64,000 bases of DNA from Strongyloides papillosus (taxonomy: Eukaryota > Nematoda > Chromadorea > Rhabditida > Strongyloididae), in NCBI GenBank assembly GCA_005656395.1, contig SRSI01000055.1, forward strand, positions 124,001 through 188,000, given 5' to 3'. The notes beneath the pieces are model-generated. The model ran no database searches. It was not told the origin of the DNA and saw nothing but the letters and a program-made list of their open reading frames with translations. This document shows, piece after piece, positions 44,401 to 59,200 of this stretch; position 1 is the first letter of the stretch; the number at the start of each line of letters is the position of its first letter. Made by a program: the position numbers and the translations under genes.

Positions 44401-45272
44401 TAGTGGTTTGGATAAAATTTTGAATAACTTTTTTGATGAGCCAGAAGTTGAGGTTCTCGAAAAGTACTATGCTAAATTATTAAAATCACTTTATGAATCA
44501 ATTGATTGGGATCAATTAGATTCATTCTTAGATGATGACAAGAAGATCTTCGAAAAGTAAGTTTTAAATTACAATTTTAATTTATTTATATTTTAGTCAA
44601 TTAAAATCAACGATTATTAATATTTATTGTGAAGTCAATAGAAGGGATTGTGTATCAAAAACTTTGAAATTGTTTAGAAACAATTTTGTTGAAGCATGTC
44701 AAGACAGTGAATCTGTGAGTAGTGAATGTAGTAAAGTTCCAGTCATGATAAGAAGATTAGTCTATTGTAATGGTGTAAAATATGGAACCGATGAGGAATG
44801 GGAATTTATCTTTGATAGATTGAACAATGAAGTATCACAAATTGAACAAAAGAGATTATTAGTAGCTTTAGGATGTACCAGAAGTAGTGTTATTAAGAAG
44901 AAGATGTTAAATGATACAATTTCAATTGATAGAAATGTCTATAGACTCCAGGATGTTCCAGTGATAGTTGATTCTCTGAGTAGTGATCCATTAGGTACCA
45001 GAGTTTCATTCGAATTTTTACTAGATAACTGGAAAAGAATACAAAAATCACTTAAAAAGTTACATTCAATATTAAATGACTTTATTGATTGTTCCCTTCA
45101 AATTCGTAGACAAACAGATATCCAGGTATTTGAAGAATTTTTGAAAAAGAATAAGGCAACAACAAGTAAATATGACAATTTTAAACAAAATCTAGAAGTT
45201 ATCAAGCAAAAGAAAGAATGGAGAGATAAACACATGGAACATTTAGTTGATTGGTTTAACAAAAATATCTAG
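41475..45272 (+). CDS. Type II membrane M1-family zinc aminopeptidase with Ser/Thr-rich insert
   Basis: Four exons, 41475-41519, 41561-42033, 42082-44556 and 44597-45272, with introns of 40-48 nt, all in frame, give 1222 residues. A cytoplasmic N-terminal region of about 125 polar residues precedes a signal anchor (about 128-151) and the ectodomain. Catalytic elements are the substrate-binding GAMEN (596-600), the zinc motif HEMSH (632-636) and the third ligand Glu655 in WIQEGFA, followed by YDKG, which holds the transition-state Tyr. The C-terminal ERAP1-like helical domain follows. It should remove N-terminal residues from peptides outside the cell, for instance at the gut or body surface. 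A low-complexity Ser/Thr/Glu-rich insert (about 285-385) interrupts the first beta domain. All active-site residues are intact, so activity is expected. Confidence 0.94.
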
Positions 45273-47840
45273 TATATATAAATAAAAGAATAAATATATA
45301 TATTGTTTCTTTATTATTTGTTACAAATTTTCTCTATTATTATTAACAGAAGATGAATATTTTATTCTTATCATAGATTATATAAATTTTTTTATCGTAT
45401 TGTTTGTTTACATGTTATCGGTATGTTACGGTTCATAAAATATATAACATGGTTCATTTGTTTTAGTAATTTTTTTGTTATTTTAAAATAGTTTTATTTT
45501 TAAAACATCTAAATTTGAAATGATGTATGGGTATTAAAATCAACTTTACTTATTTTTTTCACTTCTTTATTTTACTTTGATCTTCACAAATAAATTTATA
45601 GATAGAATTCATTGATTTCTTCATTAATTTCTATTTTTACAATACAGTATACTAAAATATCTTTATTAATTTTTTTAATATAAAAATAAATGTAGCATGT
45701 TTGTCTATTTTTGAATTAAACATCCTTAAAACTAATTTAAAAAATAAAAGTCAAATATTTACAAAAATCATATAAGCTTTTCCTCAGAAAAAATAACTTT
45801 TCTTAAATTAAATTTGACATTTTTAAGATAAATAATAGGGGTCCTGTTTGTATGAAAGTTCTAAAATATTTTTAATGGCATTAATGAAAAATTTTATGTT
45901 ATAATTAATTAATTTTATAATATTACACAATTTTCAAATGTATTTTTTTTATAATAAAAGTATTAGAAAAATTTTTTAAGGAAAAAAACAAGTTTGAAAT
46001 TATCACTATATTTTGTATCCGTAAAAAATGATTTATGCACACATAAACTTTTTCAAAACTAATGCAATATCAAATGTATTTATACTTTAATAGTTTTTTT
46101 AGCATTTGTATATCAAAACAAGAACACTTATTAATATATAGCAAAATTAAAAGAGCTATTTTTAGCCTTAAAAATATACTACTTTATCTGCAAAATTTTT
46201 ATATTTAAAAATAAAAATATAAAATAAATATTTAATGTGCAAGTGAATAATATAAAAGTTCTATTCATTTCCGATGACAACTAAATTTTATGATTTTATC
46301 TCGTAAATATTGATAGCATTAGGTACAAATTATATATATAATGATTACATGTGGTTAATGTTATTTTTAAAATTCAAGTTACCATAAAAAATAATGTACA
46401 ACATTATCATGATATGACTTATTCTATTTAAAAATTCAAATATACTTTAACATTATAAATATTTTTGTTGAGTATGTGTGCTAATTTGGAAATTGAGTTA
46501 ATTATTATTTGATATAGAAGTTATTTTCATTTTATTTAATGTATGTTTTTAAAGATGTAGAAAATTATTGTTCAAAATATAAAATATTTACTTATCTAGG
46601 AATTTGTTTATGTTTTAATCATTTTATGTAGTAAAAAATTAAGAAACAATAATGTTATTAAGATGGTAAAATTTAATCAAAAGATATTTACAAATTTTTT
46701 TTATTTTAATTCTATTATTTTTCTTTTTTTATTCCATAATAGAATATGAATAGATTGATATTAAATGTTATTTTATTTTTCCACTATTGAAACTTCTACA
46801 AACAAGTAATCTTAAATTTATTTATTTTTTCATCAACTTTTTTTAAATATTTTATCAAAAAAAGCTGTATATCGTGAATGTTTTGTAAGTCAATCAAAAA
46901 TTTTATTTATGATTTATTCATTTCTTTATATTTAATGAAGTTTACTTAAGAAGTTTGAATTAATTTTTTTTGAGTCTCATAAATACATTCAAGATGTTTG
47001 TTTATACGTACAAGACTTCCAAAAAGGTCTTTTCACAAAGAATTTAACTTTTTCTTTTTATCTTTAAAAAGAATATTTCAACAAAGTAATAATCAATATT
47101 TAAGAACATTACTTTTTTTATTAAATCCTTATTTAGGCAGTTCTTTTTGTAATACTACACCCATCTAACAAATATTTTAACATACTTACTGGTAAATTAT
47201 CTTTTGTTACTCATATACACCAAGAATTTTACATTTTAACTTTATTTGTTTAAAATTTTTTAATATTATTTGATAGGTCTTTTGTTTTCCTCATTCTAAC
47301 ATATTATTATCTATTTTATGAAAAAAATATATATTTTTAAACATTTATATATTTTGCCATCATTTTTTATGACTTTTTGATGATGATGTGAAAAAAATTG
47401 CACAAACAATAGTTTCCAGGACACTATTAAACTATAATATCAAGCTTATTTATTACAGATAAAAGATTATAAATGTGCTATATCTTATTGACCTTTTTAT
47501 ATTTTTGGATAAAATAAAATATTTCAAACCACAAAACTATCTTCCTTATTGGAGATTAGTAAATCTTTAAAATTATGTTATTAAAATATATATCATTTAG
47601 TGAATGAAAAACTAATCAAACATTTTTTATGTCATATTCTAATTCCATAAGAGATAATATGCAAGATTAATCTACTATTCTTTACATAATTAATCAGTAA
47701 CTTATCTCTACACTTTTATAACGATTGCTTTTTTTAGTTCATATTGTTATGTTATTTTTTTAAAACCAAGTAAAATGTTATTTCAGTTTTAACACGTACC
47801 TACACGTCGATTTATTATACTATTAATCAATTGCACTAAC
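45273..47840. other. intergenic, no gene seen (2.6 kb)
   Basis: Very A+T-rich with many T runs. AATAAA signals for the aminopeptidase transcript lie just after its stop (about 45281-45292). No coding frame or structured RNA was recognised. Confidence 0.5.
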
Positions 47841-49472
47841 ATGAGTAATAATGATTTAGTAATTTTCTGTTTTACTGAACCTACAATTTCAAGGAATATT
47901 TTTAATTATATTTCATCCTATGAAGATATTATAAATTTATCATCATCATGTAAATTTTTTAAAAATCTTCTTAAATTAACACCAAAAAATATGGTCTCGT
48001 ACAATGAGAATTGCTTTTATGAAATTTCTCTTGATAGACATCCTGAAACCAATAGACCATACGTTATATGCTACAATCCCTTTTCAAGAACGAAAAGATC
48101 ATCATATTTGTTTGAAGATGAAATCACCTATTTATCAACATTATCAAACAACTATTTTACCTTTCAAAGTGAAATAACTACAGAAGTGGACATTGACTTT
48201 GGAAACATTTCACCATATTTTGCAAATGAGATTATTGATAAACTGGGAGAATTCATAAATGAACTTACTAAACTCTTTAAGAATGCAAAAATTTTAAATT
48301 TATCATTATCACTTTCATTAACAGATACAGGATATGATTATCTCGGTAGACTACTTTCACAACTAAAAAGCGATACTATCGAAACCATTAAATTTAGTGT
48401 TCAAGATTTATTTCAAATAATTCCACAAAATAGTATATTAGGAAATCTGACACTTTTTGATGGATTACCGAGATTTAAAGAAATTTATGTTAGTGGTTTT
48501 CTTAGTACTGAATATCATTATAGATTTAATGTAACGGATAGTATTTTAGCTCACTTCATAAGATGTCTGGGAAATCGAAAAAGCTGTATTTTAAATTTTA
48601 GTGAACTAAATTATTCATTCATCCATCAAGAGGCAATTGCTGAGTACATGGAACTTGCTTCAAGTTATGGTTTTTATATTCATTACAAAGATGAATTTGA
48701 TTTTCCATCAACAATCTATATACCATTATCTGATAGACAACCATTTAGTAGAAGTAACATATTTAGTAACATAACATCAATTTCAGTTAAAATAAGAACC
48801 CATCAACTTTTTTATCCAATTGTCAAAGGTATTGAAGAATTGGTGAAATTAAAAGAGATACATGTTACAATGTTAAATATTAATATAAATAATATTTCTA
48901 ATGTTTCATGGAAGAATCTTAAATCTCTCCAACTTTTTAATTTAGATTATTGTTTAAGTGAAGAAGTCCACCCGATAATTGCAAAAAATGCTGATTATAG
49001 TGATCAGTTAGTGGTTATTAAGTATTTTGCTTCAGTATTACCTTCTTGTGTTACAAAATTAAGACTACATAATATTTATTGTATAACAAATGATGTCTCA
49101 AAGTATGTAAGTGAATTATTACCAAACATACAATTTTTGTGGATCCAGTGTGGTATATTTGAAAATAATAAGTGTCTAGAGAATTTCAAAAATATAAAAT
49201 ATTTAATACTTTTAAATGTCCAGGATGTAATTATACCGAAATCCGTTGAGTTATTTATCATGGAACAGAAATGGGTTATAGCAAATCCAGAGGATGTTGA
49301 AAAAATTTTAAAGCAATATTCCGAATCCTTTTCGTACCTCATTCTTCAAAAACCATCCTTATGCAGGACATATTTTAATAATTTATATAAATCAAAAGAA
49401 TTTTTTGAAATTATACATTATTATCATATTAACAATCCTCCATCGCGTTTCTCAAAAATTCCACGTTTCTAA
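47841..49472 (+). CDS. F-box-like protein with leucine-rich C-terminal region
   Basis: Single-exon frame of 543 residues from a true ATG. Residues about 17-60 (ISRNIFNYISSYEDIINLSS..CKFFKNLLK) read as an F-box-like helical motif, which in known proteins binds Skp1 in SCF ubiquitin ligases. The rest consists of irregular leucine-rich segments such as NAKILNLSLSLSL, VKLKEIHVTMLNI, NLKSLQLFNLDY and CVTKLRLHNIY, which would form a substrate-binding solenoid. The F-box is weak, lacking the usual LP start. Nematodes carry large, fast-evolving F-box families, and this looks like a lineage-specific member. The intronless structure fits recent duplication or retroposition. Exact substrate and family are unknown. 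Confidence 0.65.
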   Translation: MSNNDLVIFCFTEPTISRNIFNYISSYEDIINLSSSCKFFKNLLKLTPKNMVSYNENCFYEISLDRHPETNRPYVICYNPFSRTKRSSYLFEDEITYLSTLSNNYFTFQSEITTEVDIDFGNISPYFANEIIDKLGEFINELTKLFKNAKILNLSLSLSLTDTGYDYLGRLLSQLKSDTIETIKFSVQDLFQIIPQNSILGNLTLFDGLPRFKEIYVSGFLSTEYHYRFNVTDSILAHFIRCLGNRKSCILNFSELNYSFIHQEAIAEYMELASSYGFYIHYKDEFDFPSTIYIPLSDRQPFSRSNIFSNITSISVKIRTHQLFYPIVKGIEELVKLKEIHVTMLNININNISNVSWKNLKSLQLFNLDYCLSEEVHPIIAKNADYSDQLVVIKYFASVLPSCVTKLRLHNIYCITNDVSKYVSELLPNIQFLWIQCGIFENNKCLENFKNIKYLILLNVQDVIIPKSVELFIMEQKWVIANPEDVEKILKQYSESFSYLILQKPSLCRTYFNNLYKSKEFFEIIHYYHINNPPSRFSKIPRF

Positions 49473-50247
49473 AAAAAGTTTGGTCCAAATTTAATGTTAT
49501 GTTTGACTTCTTGTACCATAGTTCAAGATACTTTTTTATTGTTTGCAATGTTTTACTTTAGTATGTGAAAAATACAGTATTTTATTAATAATTATTAATT
49601 CAATGGCAAATATTCTTTAGCAAAAGGAAAAAGAAAACTGATATTGGAATATTCAATTAATCTATCAATTTAAGAAAAAAATTAAGTGCTTCATAAATAA
49701 TTTATTTATGATATATTTCTTTTATTAGTACAAATAAAAAAGTTTTTATAATACACTTAATTCTATGAAAAATATGAGTCAACAATTATTGCAAAATACG
49801 TTAATACCTTAAAGTTTAACATAATATGTTATCTAATATTATATAAAGTAATATTTAAAATTACTTAATTGCTTTTTATTATACACATTCGCATCACATA
49901 AAGTAAATAAAAGTGTTATCACAATCAAACATTTTTTATATTTTCATTTTCTAAAGTTATAAAAACATTCAAAATACATAAATAGTAAAATAAAACGTAC
50001 TTTATGTGCACTTTATAAATATATTTTACTATTTTGAAGTAATCAATTATAGAATGAATTGCATAAATATACAAATTTACTTGACATAAAAACAACTAAT
50101 AAATGGAATAAAAAGTGATATTAAATGGAAAAAAAATTTCTAATAAACAACTAAAGAGTATTCTTTATTACTTTGGAGGCAAAAAAATATTAGGGAAAGA
50201 ATATTTGATAATTTATTACATTATAAAATTTTATATACAAAAAGAAA
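49473..50247. other. convergent 3' intergenic region
   Basis: A+T-rich DNA holding the 3' flanks of the F-box-like gene (+) and of lyst-1 (-). No other feature is seen. Confidence 0.5.
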
Positions 50248-53200
50248 TTAACAATTCATATAATTCATATCAATATTATTAGAATCACGTATATCATACT
50301 TCAAGTCAAGATACTCAATTGTTGGTAGTTTGTATGAATTTCCACCGGCCTGCCAACATAAGACTGTACCATTATTGTAGGCAATAAAAAGTCTTTTTCC
50401 AGAATTTGTACATATAACACTGACGACTTCACTATTTACTATTTGAGTTGTGTTATTATCGAGAGATTTGACACGTTTTATCAGGCGACGATACTCCGAA
50501 TCTGACTTGCTCCTCTCGAAATTCTGATCTATATTTAATGAGTGATAAGGATGTTCCTCATAACTAAATTCTCTTATTATACTTAACGTCCACATCTCTA
50601 TCATTTGAACTTTTCCATTTTCTAGTCCTATTATTAAAGAATTAACACTTATACCTTCTGGAAGATTCGTCATTCCCATGCTTGTGACAGCAAACTTAGA
50701 ATCAATAGATCCAATTAAATCACCATTAATTGTGAAAAGATATATTTTTGTTAGTGAGATATCATTTTTACTAAGTTTGTTTTGTTTTCCATTACTTACA
50801 ATAGCAATATCTCCTGAAGTTTGTGATATCAATGTTAATTGAACTCCATCATTCTCTATCTTCCTATAATCCTCCTCTGGAAATTTAATCTTCCTAATAA
50901 ACACATTCTTATTACTATCCCAAATACTAACAACCCCATTGTGGCAGGAGGAAACAATAATGCTATAATTATCCGATATCGACAAACAACTTATAGGAGA
51001 ATAATGACCCAACAATTGATTATAATGGCATGTAACATAACATCTCTTATCAACAAAATTAAGCTGTAATATCTTTATAACACCACTCTTAAAACCAACA
51101 AATAATCTATTATTACAGATGGAGTATGTTACACATGTCGGAGTTTCATAACCCATATGCCAGAAATTTTGCCATGGTAGACCTTCTTCGTTATTGTAGT
51201 TTTTTGATATATTAATACCAACTGAACTGTATCCACAACCAACTAGAAATCTTATCCTAAGTACATTTGCTTTGTTTTTCCAGTTAACTGCTGCTATCAC
51301 TTCGTGGTCGGATTCTTTTGAGTAGAAGAATCTCTTTTTGGTGTCGTTATGTTGTCTTAGTAGTATTACTCCATCAGGTACACCTATAGCTGGTGAGACA
51401 AATGTTGATGGTGATTCATATAATACTATCTTTGGTGCATTTTTATCCTCTTTTTCATTACCTACTCCTTCACTCTTTATATCATGTTTACCCTTAACAA
51501 TGTATGGAGAATCTTCAGATATAAAGAAATTTGGACTCCCAACATAGTCACCCCATTTAATACCACTAACAGAAGAGATAGGTGATGGGACTGGTACTTG
51601 ATTAAGACTAATGGTATTACTTAATCTCGGTAAATGACTTGTTAAAAATAATTGTGCTGGCATTTGTCCATAAGTTTTAATCATTGTCTTTAATGCAACC
51701 TTCAAAATAACATCATCATCCTTTTCAGCGTCATCTTCTAATGTAGTAACATTTAAATTAGCTACTGCTTTACTTGTATTTGTTCCAAAGCGATATGTCA
51801 ATGGATGGAAAACATTGATAGCTTTAACTGCTGCTTCTCCGGATTGTTTATATCCAAATATCAAATCAATCCATAGATGAAGGTTTGCTGAGACAATGGT
51901 GCTTTCAAGTGCCTGTCTATGGATTAAAGTAAAAAGGCGAGCATTATTATTTGGTACCCATGGTGGTAATACAACATTATTAACTCTAGCTCCATCTTGT
52001 CTTACTCCTAAATCTAAATTACTTTTATTCACTAAAAATTCTGGAAAGTAAAAAAATTCAGGTATCAATTCTTTGAAATCCGTTGTTGATCTGGAGGAAG
52101 CAAGTGCCCAGGTAGTTTCAAGTGAGTTAAATAACCTGTCAGCTATATCAAAATGATTATCTTGATACTCTAATGCTACTGAGGTAAAAGGTGATAATCT
52201 AACCAAGAAGTGTGTTATAATTCCAGAGTTTGAGTAATGTGAACCATAATGATAAGGACCAAATTTAACGGGCATCCCTGTGAATGTTAATGTTTCTGAT
52301 GATGTATTAGCTTTAAATCTTTTGTATTCAGCGTCAAGATCATTATAATAACACACATAATAATCTTCTTTACTTTTATCTTGTATAGCAATAGGTTTTT
52401 GGAGGATTCTATATGAATTGGGGCTATTGATATTAAGTGTCTCTGAGGTATAATCACTAAGGATGAATGGGAATACTGGATATTGCATTAGGTCGTTGTA
52501 ACTTCTACCGGCTAATTTATTAAGTAACATTAAATATTCAAAAGTTGTAATGATACCTTGTCTCCATGTTTGAGTTATATTTTTTAATTGACCTTCTAGA
52601 TTAACAATTAAATTTGGTAATTCTAATGATAATATTTGTTCTAATGCATGTTCACGTTCTTTTTTTGATACAAAAGATAGTAATAATGTTTCACCATCTG
52701 TGAAAAATAATTCTAATGCTGTATCCTTAAGGAGATATTGTCTTTTGTATATTTCTTTAATTTTAGAACATTCAAAATACAAGGTAAAAGGATCACATTC
52801 AAGACCTTTCTGACTAGTTTTAGCTGATTCTCCAAAAAAATATATACAATTCGAAGCTAATATAAGTTCACCAAAACATTCTAAATTCGGCATAACAACT
52901 GTCACTGTAACAGACTGCCTAACATCATCTATATTCTTAACATAATCCATCGATATAGCAGCCTGATTAAAACTTTGTAAAACTCCATTCTTTTTACTTT
53001 GATTCTTACCAACTCTATCATTTAAAAGTAAATTATATAATGGTTTTGTTTTGGCTTTAACCATCAATTTTTTCTGTTCATCCAACACATAATTTTCACT
53101 ATAATTATAATCATATGGACATAAACGTATCCTTTCTCTTAAACCATTTTCAGTTCTTTCTAAAGCCCACCCTTTTGGCCAACATTCAATTTTTTGTACT

Positions 53201-56200
53201 GGACCCTCAGGATGGGTAAGACAAGATGAGATATCAAGTAAATTTTGTTCTGCTTCATATAAATTTTTTAGGATTTTTTCTAGGAATTTGCCAAATAATT
53301 TTCTAATATCGTGATGGTATTCATTAACCATTCGGGTTATTGTAAAAGCAAAATCTGTTGTCTGTGAAACGTGTACTTGGAGTTTGTCGTAATATAGTGT
53401 AGCTTTTGATCTCAACTCTGAGATGTATTTTTTCTTTAAACCTATATAGCATTTGTAACAATATATTTCTTCGTTGACTAAACTTTCTGCAGCATCCATG
53501 GATAGATCACTGAAAGGACTTTTTATGTTGACAGATCTTAGGATTTCGATGATTTTTGTTAAATTTTTATTGAACTCCTCATATTCAGCATGCTCTTTAA
53601 AGAAAGGCTCTTTTGATAGTGCTATCTCATGAATACCAATATTTAAACAATATTGTAAATCGAGATCAATATCAATCAATTTTTTAAGATAATCCCTTTT
53701 ATCAGGTATCTCTTTGGCAATAATTTGAATCAACCTGATTTGTTTAGCTATCAATGGTGGTCTTCTTTCAAAATTAATAGTTGTATTAATATCTCCACTC
53801 TTCCTACATTGAGACAATTTATTATCAACACTACAAAGGGTACACGCTAAAATTCTCAGTATCAAAATTCCTATCTTTGGTTTGCACATTATCAATAATT
53901 TATGCCAATTAGCACTACCACTTTTAACTGTCGTTGTTTTATTTCTCATAATTCCATATGTCTCATATTCATTACCAAGAATCCATATATAATACATGAA
54001 TTGGAAATTTAAGATGAATGAATCTAACTCTTCAGCAGGTATAAAATAATCTCTATTTCCTTGTTCACCATTATTTCCATGAAAAAGATAATATTTCGTT
54101 AAAAGTTCCAATGCAAATAGTAATCTTTCACTTAACTTTTCCATACACTCTGGTGTTGTTTGTGATTTCCATCTATATACGCATTTTTCGTTTTTTCCAC
54201 TTTCTATGTTGTGTTTAAAGGCAATAAATGTGAAATATATTGGATGGTCGGGAATAATTTCAAAATTATTTTTATCTTCCTCATCGTCAATGACATTAAA
54301 ATCTTCTGGGGATGTTCTACCGGATGCAGATGTGTTAACGTAATTATCTCCGAAAACTTCTCTTATACTTTCAAGCCACCATTTCATGAATGAGGAAAAT
54401 AGTTCACGCAGTTTCCTTGAAGCATTCAAAACTAATGTTATATTATTTCCATTCTCAATTTTCTCTTTCTCATCCAACGTCTCATTTCGTGAGGTTGCAG
54501 TTGATATAAATCCTTGAAAAGTATACTCCAACAACAGACAATTCCAAGCAAAGCCTTTACATTTTTCATAAAAAATCGTATTATCATATGGTATGGAATT
54601 TATAGCTATATATCTTAAAAATGTGACAAACGTTTCAAGGAGAAGAATATTGGGACTAGATTTGTCATTTTTATCAACTCTATATAAATCTTTTCTTTTA
54701 AGCATGTTTTTCATTGAATTAAATATACACTCCATTAAACCACACTCCATCATGACTTGTCTTAACATTGGATTGGAGAGGAAAATTTTCATAAAAACTC
54801 CAATGAGTCTTATAAAGTCAATTTCGCTGCCAATCTCACTTGTTTTTTCTAGTAGTGCAAATAATGCTGGAAATGAAGCGAATGTCATGTTGTTTGGTGG
54901 TATGTTTTTGATGTGACTTTCGTCTAATCCCTGAGAAACATCAACGCATTCTAGGCACATTAATGAAAATAGTGAGTTGATAATTGTCATGTTTATAACT
55001 GTCAGATTATTTATTTGACTACCTATTATATAGAAACCTCCTTGTTTGATAAATTCCATCTTTAAATCTTCAGGTAATCTAAATATAAATTTTGATAATA
55101 AATGGAAGATATTTGTTTGGATGTCAGGATCAGTTTGTCTTGAGTTAAGAACAAGAATTGAATACCAATGAATAGCATCATATATTTGGATCATAACATT
55201 ATCAGAACAAATAACGAAAGAGGATGCCAGAAATTCAATAATTAACGATCTCAATTTCGTCATCCATTTTGGTGTTTCTGAAGATGTATCTTCTTCTGTA
55301 ACCTCACTTTGACAAATCTTAGGATCAATAATTTTATTAATAAAACTCTTGTAATCTTCATATGACTTTGAGTTATCTTCTTTAGCATGGAATCCATTAT
55401 CTACTCCAAGCAGCAACTCTCTGCACCTACAAATATCCTCTAACATATCTGATGTTATATTTCCGCGACAGATATCATCACTATACTTCAAGACGAAATC
55501 ATTTAAAAGTTTGGACAATATTGTTTCATCTAAGGGAAATTCTAAATTGACACGTTCATTGAAATCTGTGAAATCTATCCAATTGTTCCCACCATTTTTT
55601 AGAATATGATCTATGCCACCCTGAAATTCAGCCATCGAATTTGAGGGATGACCAAGTTCTTTATTGTAGAAACAAAAATTCGTTGCTGGATGTGTCATAA
55701 ATAAAAATCTCCATAAAGAAAATAAAGCAGGAAAATTATCATCTAATGTACAAAGTTCTTTAAAAAGATATATTGAATTCTCAATAAAACTTGTTGGTGT
55801 TGGTACAGGATCATTAATTGGGATATTCATTGAATTTTCCATTGAATTGTTGTCACACCAAAATTCTTCTTCAGGTAGTGTTTCATTGGAGACGGATGAA
55901 TATGTATCAAGAATAGTTCTTATTAAATTATTCCTTACAATTTCGTCTTTATTACTTTTTGCAAAGATACATTTACCTTCAGTTATACAATCGGAGACTA
56001 TTCTAACTAATAATACGAGTGCTTCTAATTTACCAAAGCCGTAGAGATTCCATAAATGAAGAGAGTGAAATATATACAAAAGCATTTGTGCATCTCTTAC
56101 AATTGAGTAAGCTGTTGAAGAGATGACAGTACTTTTTTTCCCATTAAATCCAAAAGCTGTATCTTCAGCTTTGATATATACAAGATCAGATATTGCTAAA

Positions 56201-59200
56201 CTTAAAACGTTAAAAATATCTTTTTTCGTAACTTTAGCAGATTTTGATGCAAATATTCTTAACGGTATAAACACACCACCGGCAACATCAAATTCAGATA
56301 ATGAAATAACATTGTTCTTAACACCATTAATTAACATTTTCAAAACAATTGATTGTGAAAATTCTTTTATAACATGTTTTTCTTCGTTTATCTCTTCTTC
56401 CATACTTTCATCAAAATTAAGTTCAACAGTTCTTGCGTATAAATATATCAGTGTTTTTGTGGGGCATATAGATGCCAGATCATTTATAAAAGAAAAATGT
56501 TTAACTACTCGTGGTTGACTATTCCATAGTATAGGGAAATCCACAAGTTCAATTAATGATAACAGATATGAAAGATTCGTTGAAAAGGTAATGGATGAAT
56601 TTGAATTATTTATAGGATCACCATTCTTTAACAATTGAAAATTAAATCCATACGATGAATTTGAGTTAGTATTATAATACATATTAGCTAATTTCAAAGC
56701 AGTTGGATTTAACGTTGAAACAGAGTAAACACGTGGGCATTCACCATCTATAATAAAAACAGTTTTCTTCTGAAGAAGCCTTAATGATGGTTCAGGTGAC
56801 TCAATAATTTTGAAAATACTTTTAATATACTTCTTTTTATTCCTTAAAAATGTCCCATTTAAAAGTGGATAAAAATTGTAGAAAGGATATGGTACATTAG
56901 AACTTGTTCTCATAAAATTCTTAACATTCGACGTCAGAGCATTTAAAATAAATAAATTTTCAAATTGCAAAAGACCCTTGAATGAAAATATATTCGCTAA
57001 TTGGTATTGAATTGAGTTTTTTTCTAAAAACTCCATAAATCCAAAGTTGATGGTAAATGATTTATTATCAAACTCGTTAATATTGACTTCAGAATTTTTT
57101 AGATTGCTTTCTAAATATGTTATATTGAATATTTTACAGTTAACTGAGAATCTACATAACAGTTTTTTGCTTATTTTTACTTGGTTATCTAAGTCTTTTA
57201 CGTATACAAATTGAAAAGATACTGACCTCCATTCATCTTTTTTCCATCTTGTCAATGAGATTTTATTTTCTTGTACAAGTTTATCATTAAAAAATAAGTT
57301 TATATAAAAATTCCCTAGTGTTACGTTGATACAAAGTTGTAGAACTAAATTTTTATTGTTGTCATTTGTTAATGAGATACTTGCAATGTGAACTTTGCTG
57401 TTTTTGTATTTTCTCTTTTCTTCCCAATTATTAATTTTAATTTTGAAAGTTAAACTAATGCCTGTTTCAAGGTTGATATTGTACTTTGGATCTAATTCAA
57501 CAGTAAAGGCTTCTTTGTTTATACCATCCAAAGCGGTAGTATAAACAGGAAATTGAAGTGAATAATTTGGATTTATTGGATCTTCCAAATTTGGTTTCAA
57601 TGTAAATTTATGAAATGCCTTAAGAAATGCTTTATGATATTTTTTACATTCAAAAAAATGCAAGAAAAGAAATTTGAAAAATTGTGGCTGATGTGACAAT
57701 AAATTCATAAACGGCAAAAGGATATCTGCAATAGAATTCCTATCAACTTCATCATCAATATTCTTAATACACAACAAAATACTTTCCACTTTCGGTAAAA
57801 AGAAGGATGACGTAAAATTATTCTTCTTAATCAAAATATTATCCAAAGGGTTTACATTAAAAGAAGTTGATAAATAGAAACAAATTTCTGTTGCAATTTT
57901 TGAGATCTTTGACATAATTTTAATAATACTACATTTTGGTAATGATTCTAAATTATTTGATACAATTATTATCATAAAATTAAAAATATCATAACAAGTT
58001 TCATTTGCAAACAATCTTGATAATCTATTAGCAGTCTTCTCATGATCAATTGCTACTTCGTCCTTTGCATAATCAGTTGTTGTTGACTCATCAATATCTG
58101 ATACATTGCCATCTGTTGACATAAGTAAATGGTAATCAGAAATGTTTGCACAAACATCCACAGCATCAGAGGAGAGGTAATTAATTAATGAATCAACCAA
58201 AGACAACTTTATACTTGGATGTATCTTTCTTTCTATATCTTCAAAAATATTATTCTTCTGATTTTCATAACCACTTTTTGATAACAGTAATATTACACAT
58301 GATGAGAGGCACCGTGAAAGTTGATGTACTACAAGGTGACTAATTGCGTTATCTTTAGAAAATAGTTCTTCACACAACGTATTAATCAAATTAAATAGTG
58401 ACGTTAATATTTCACACAAATATTTATATATATTTTGGTTGTGGATAGAAATTTTTGTAAAAAGACCTGCTTCAAAAAATATAGATATAATATAGTTTAT
58501 TTTTTCGAGTGAATCACTGATATTCTCCTTCAAAGATTTAATTAATTCATTTAAATATTGTAATAGGTTGCTTATTAATGGTTTACCAGTAATAACAATA
58601 TTTTTTTGGTCCTCTGCCAAAGAATTTGTAATTGGTAGTGATGATAGATCCCCTTCATAAATGATAAGTTCTTTGAGAAAAGCTGAAAGACTATGTGATA
58701 AAAATAATTCATTAATCTCAATTAAATTTGATGCAATATTTTGTTTCTTCCCAATAACAATAGAATATATGAATTGTAATTTTTCTTTCCTTTTACATTT
58801 ACTCAAACATTCCAGAGAATTATTTAGAATTTTTACAGAATCATCTAATAATTTTGGCGATGTTATATCATGATATGTTGTAAGTGTATTTGTTATAGTT
58901 GCTATAATGGCTAATATGAATTCTTTTGAATCATCAAATGACAGTATTCTTAGGAAAATTTTATATACATGAAATAAAGGTTCTTCTTTATCTTCTAATA
59001 AACGATCATTTAAAAATTTATAAGAAATATTCATTGAATTATATATAACAGCATTTTTTAGGTGTTTTTTTCCACACTCCAATGCTTTCCAGATATCTTG
59101 TGTTGAGATGGAACAATAATATAAATGTTCAAATCCCATAACAAAGTATAACTCTGATGATGTTATACATTCACAGAATGCTGGTCGAAATTGTTTTAAT

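Noticed and set aside
56123..56518. 131-codon frame antisense to lyst-1
   Set aside because: Shadow of the long coding exon; no independent start context or domain.
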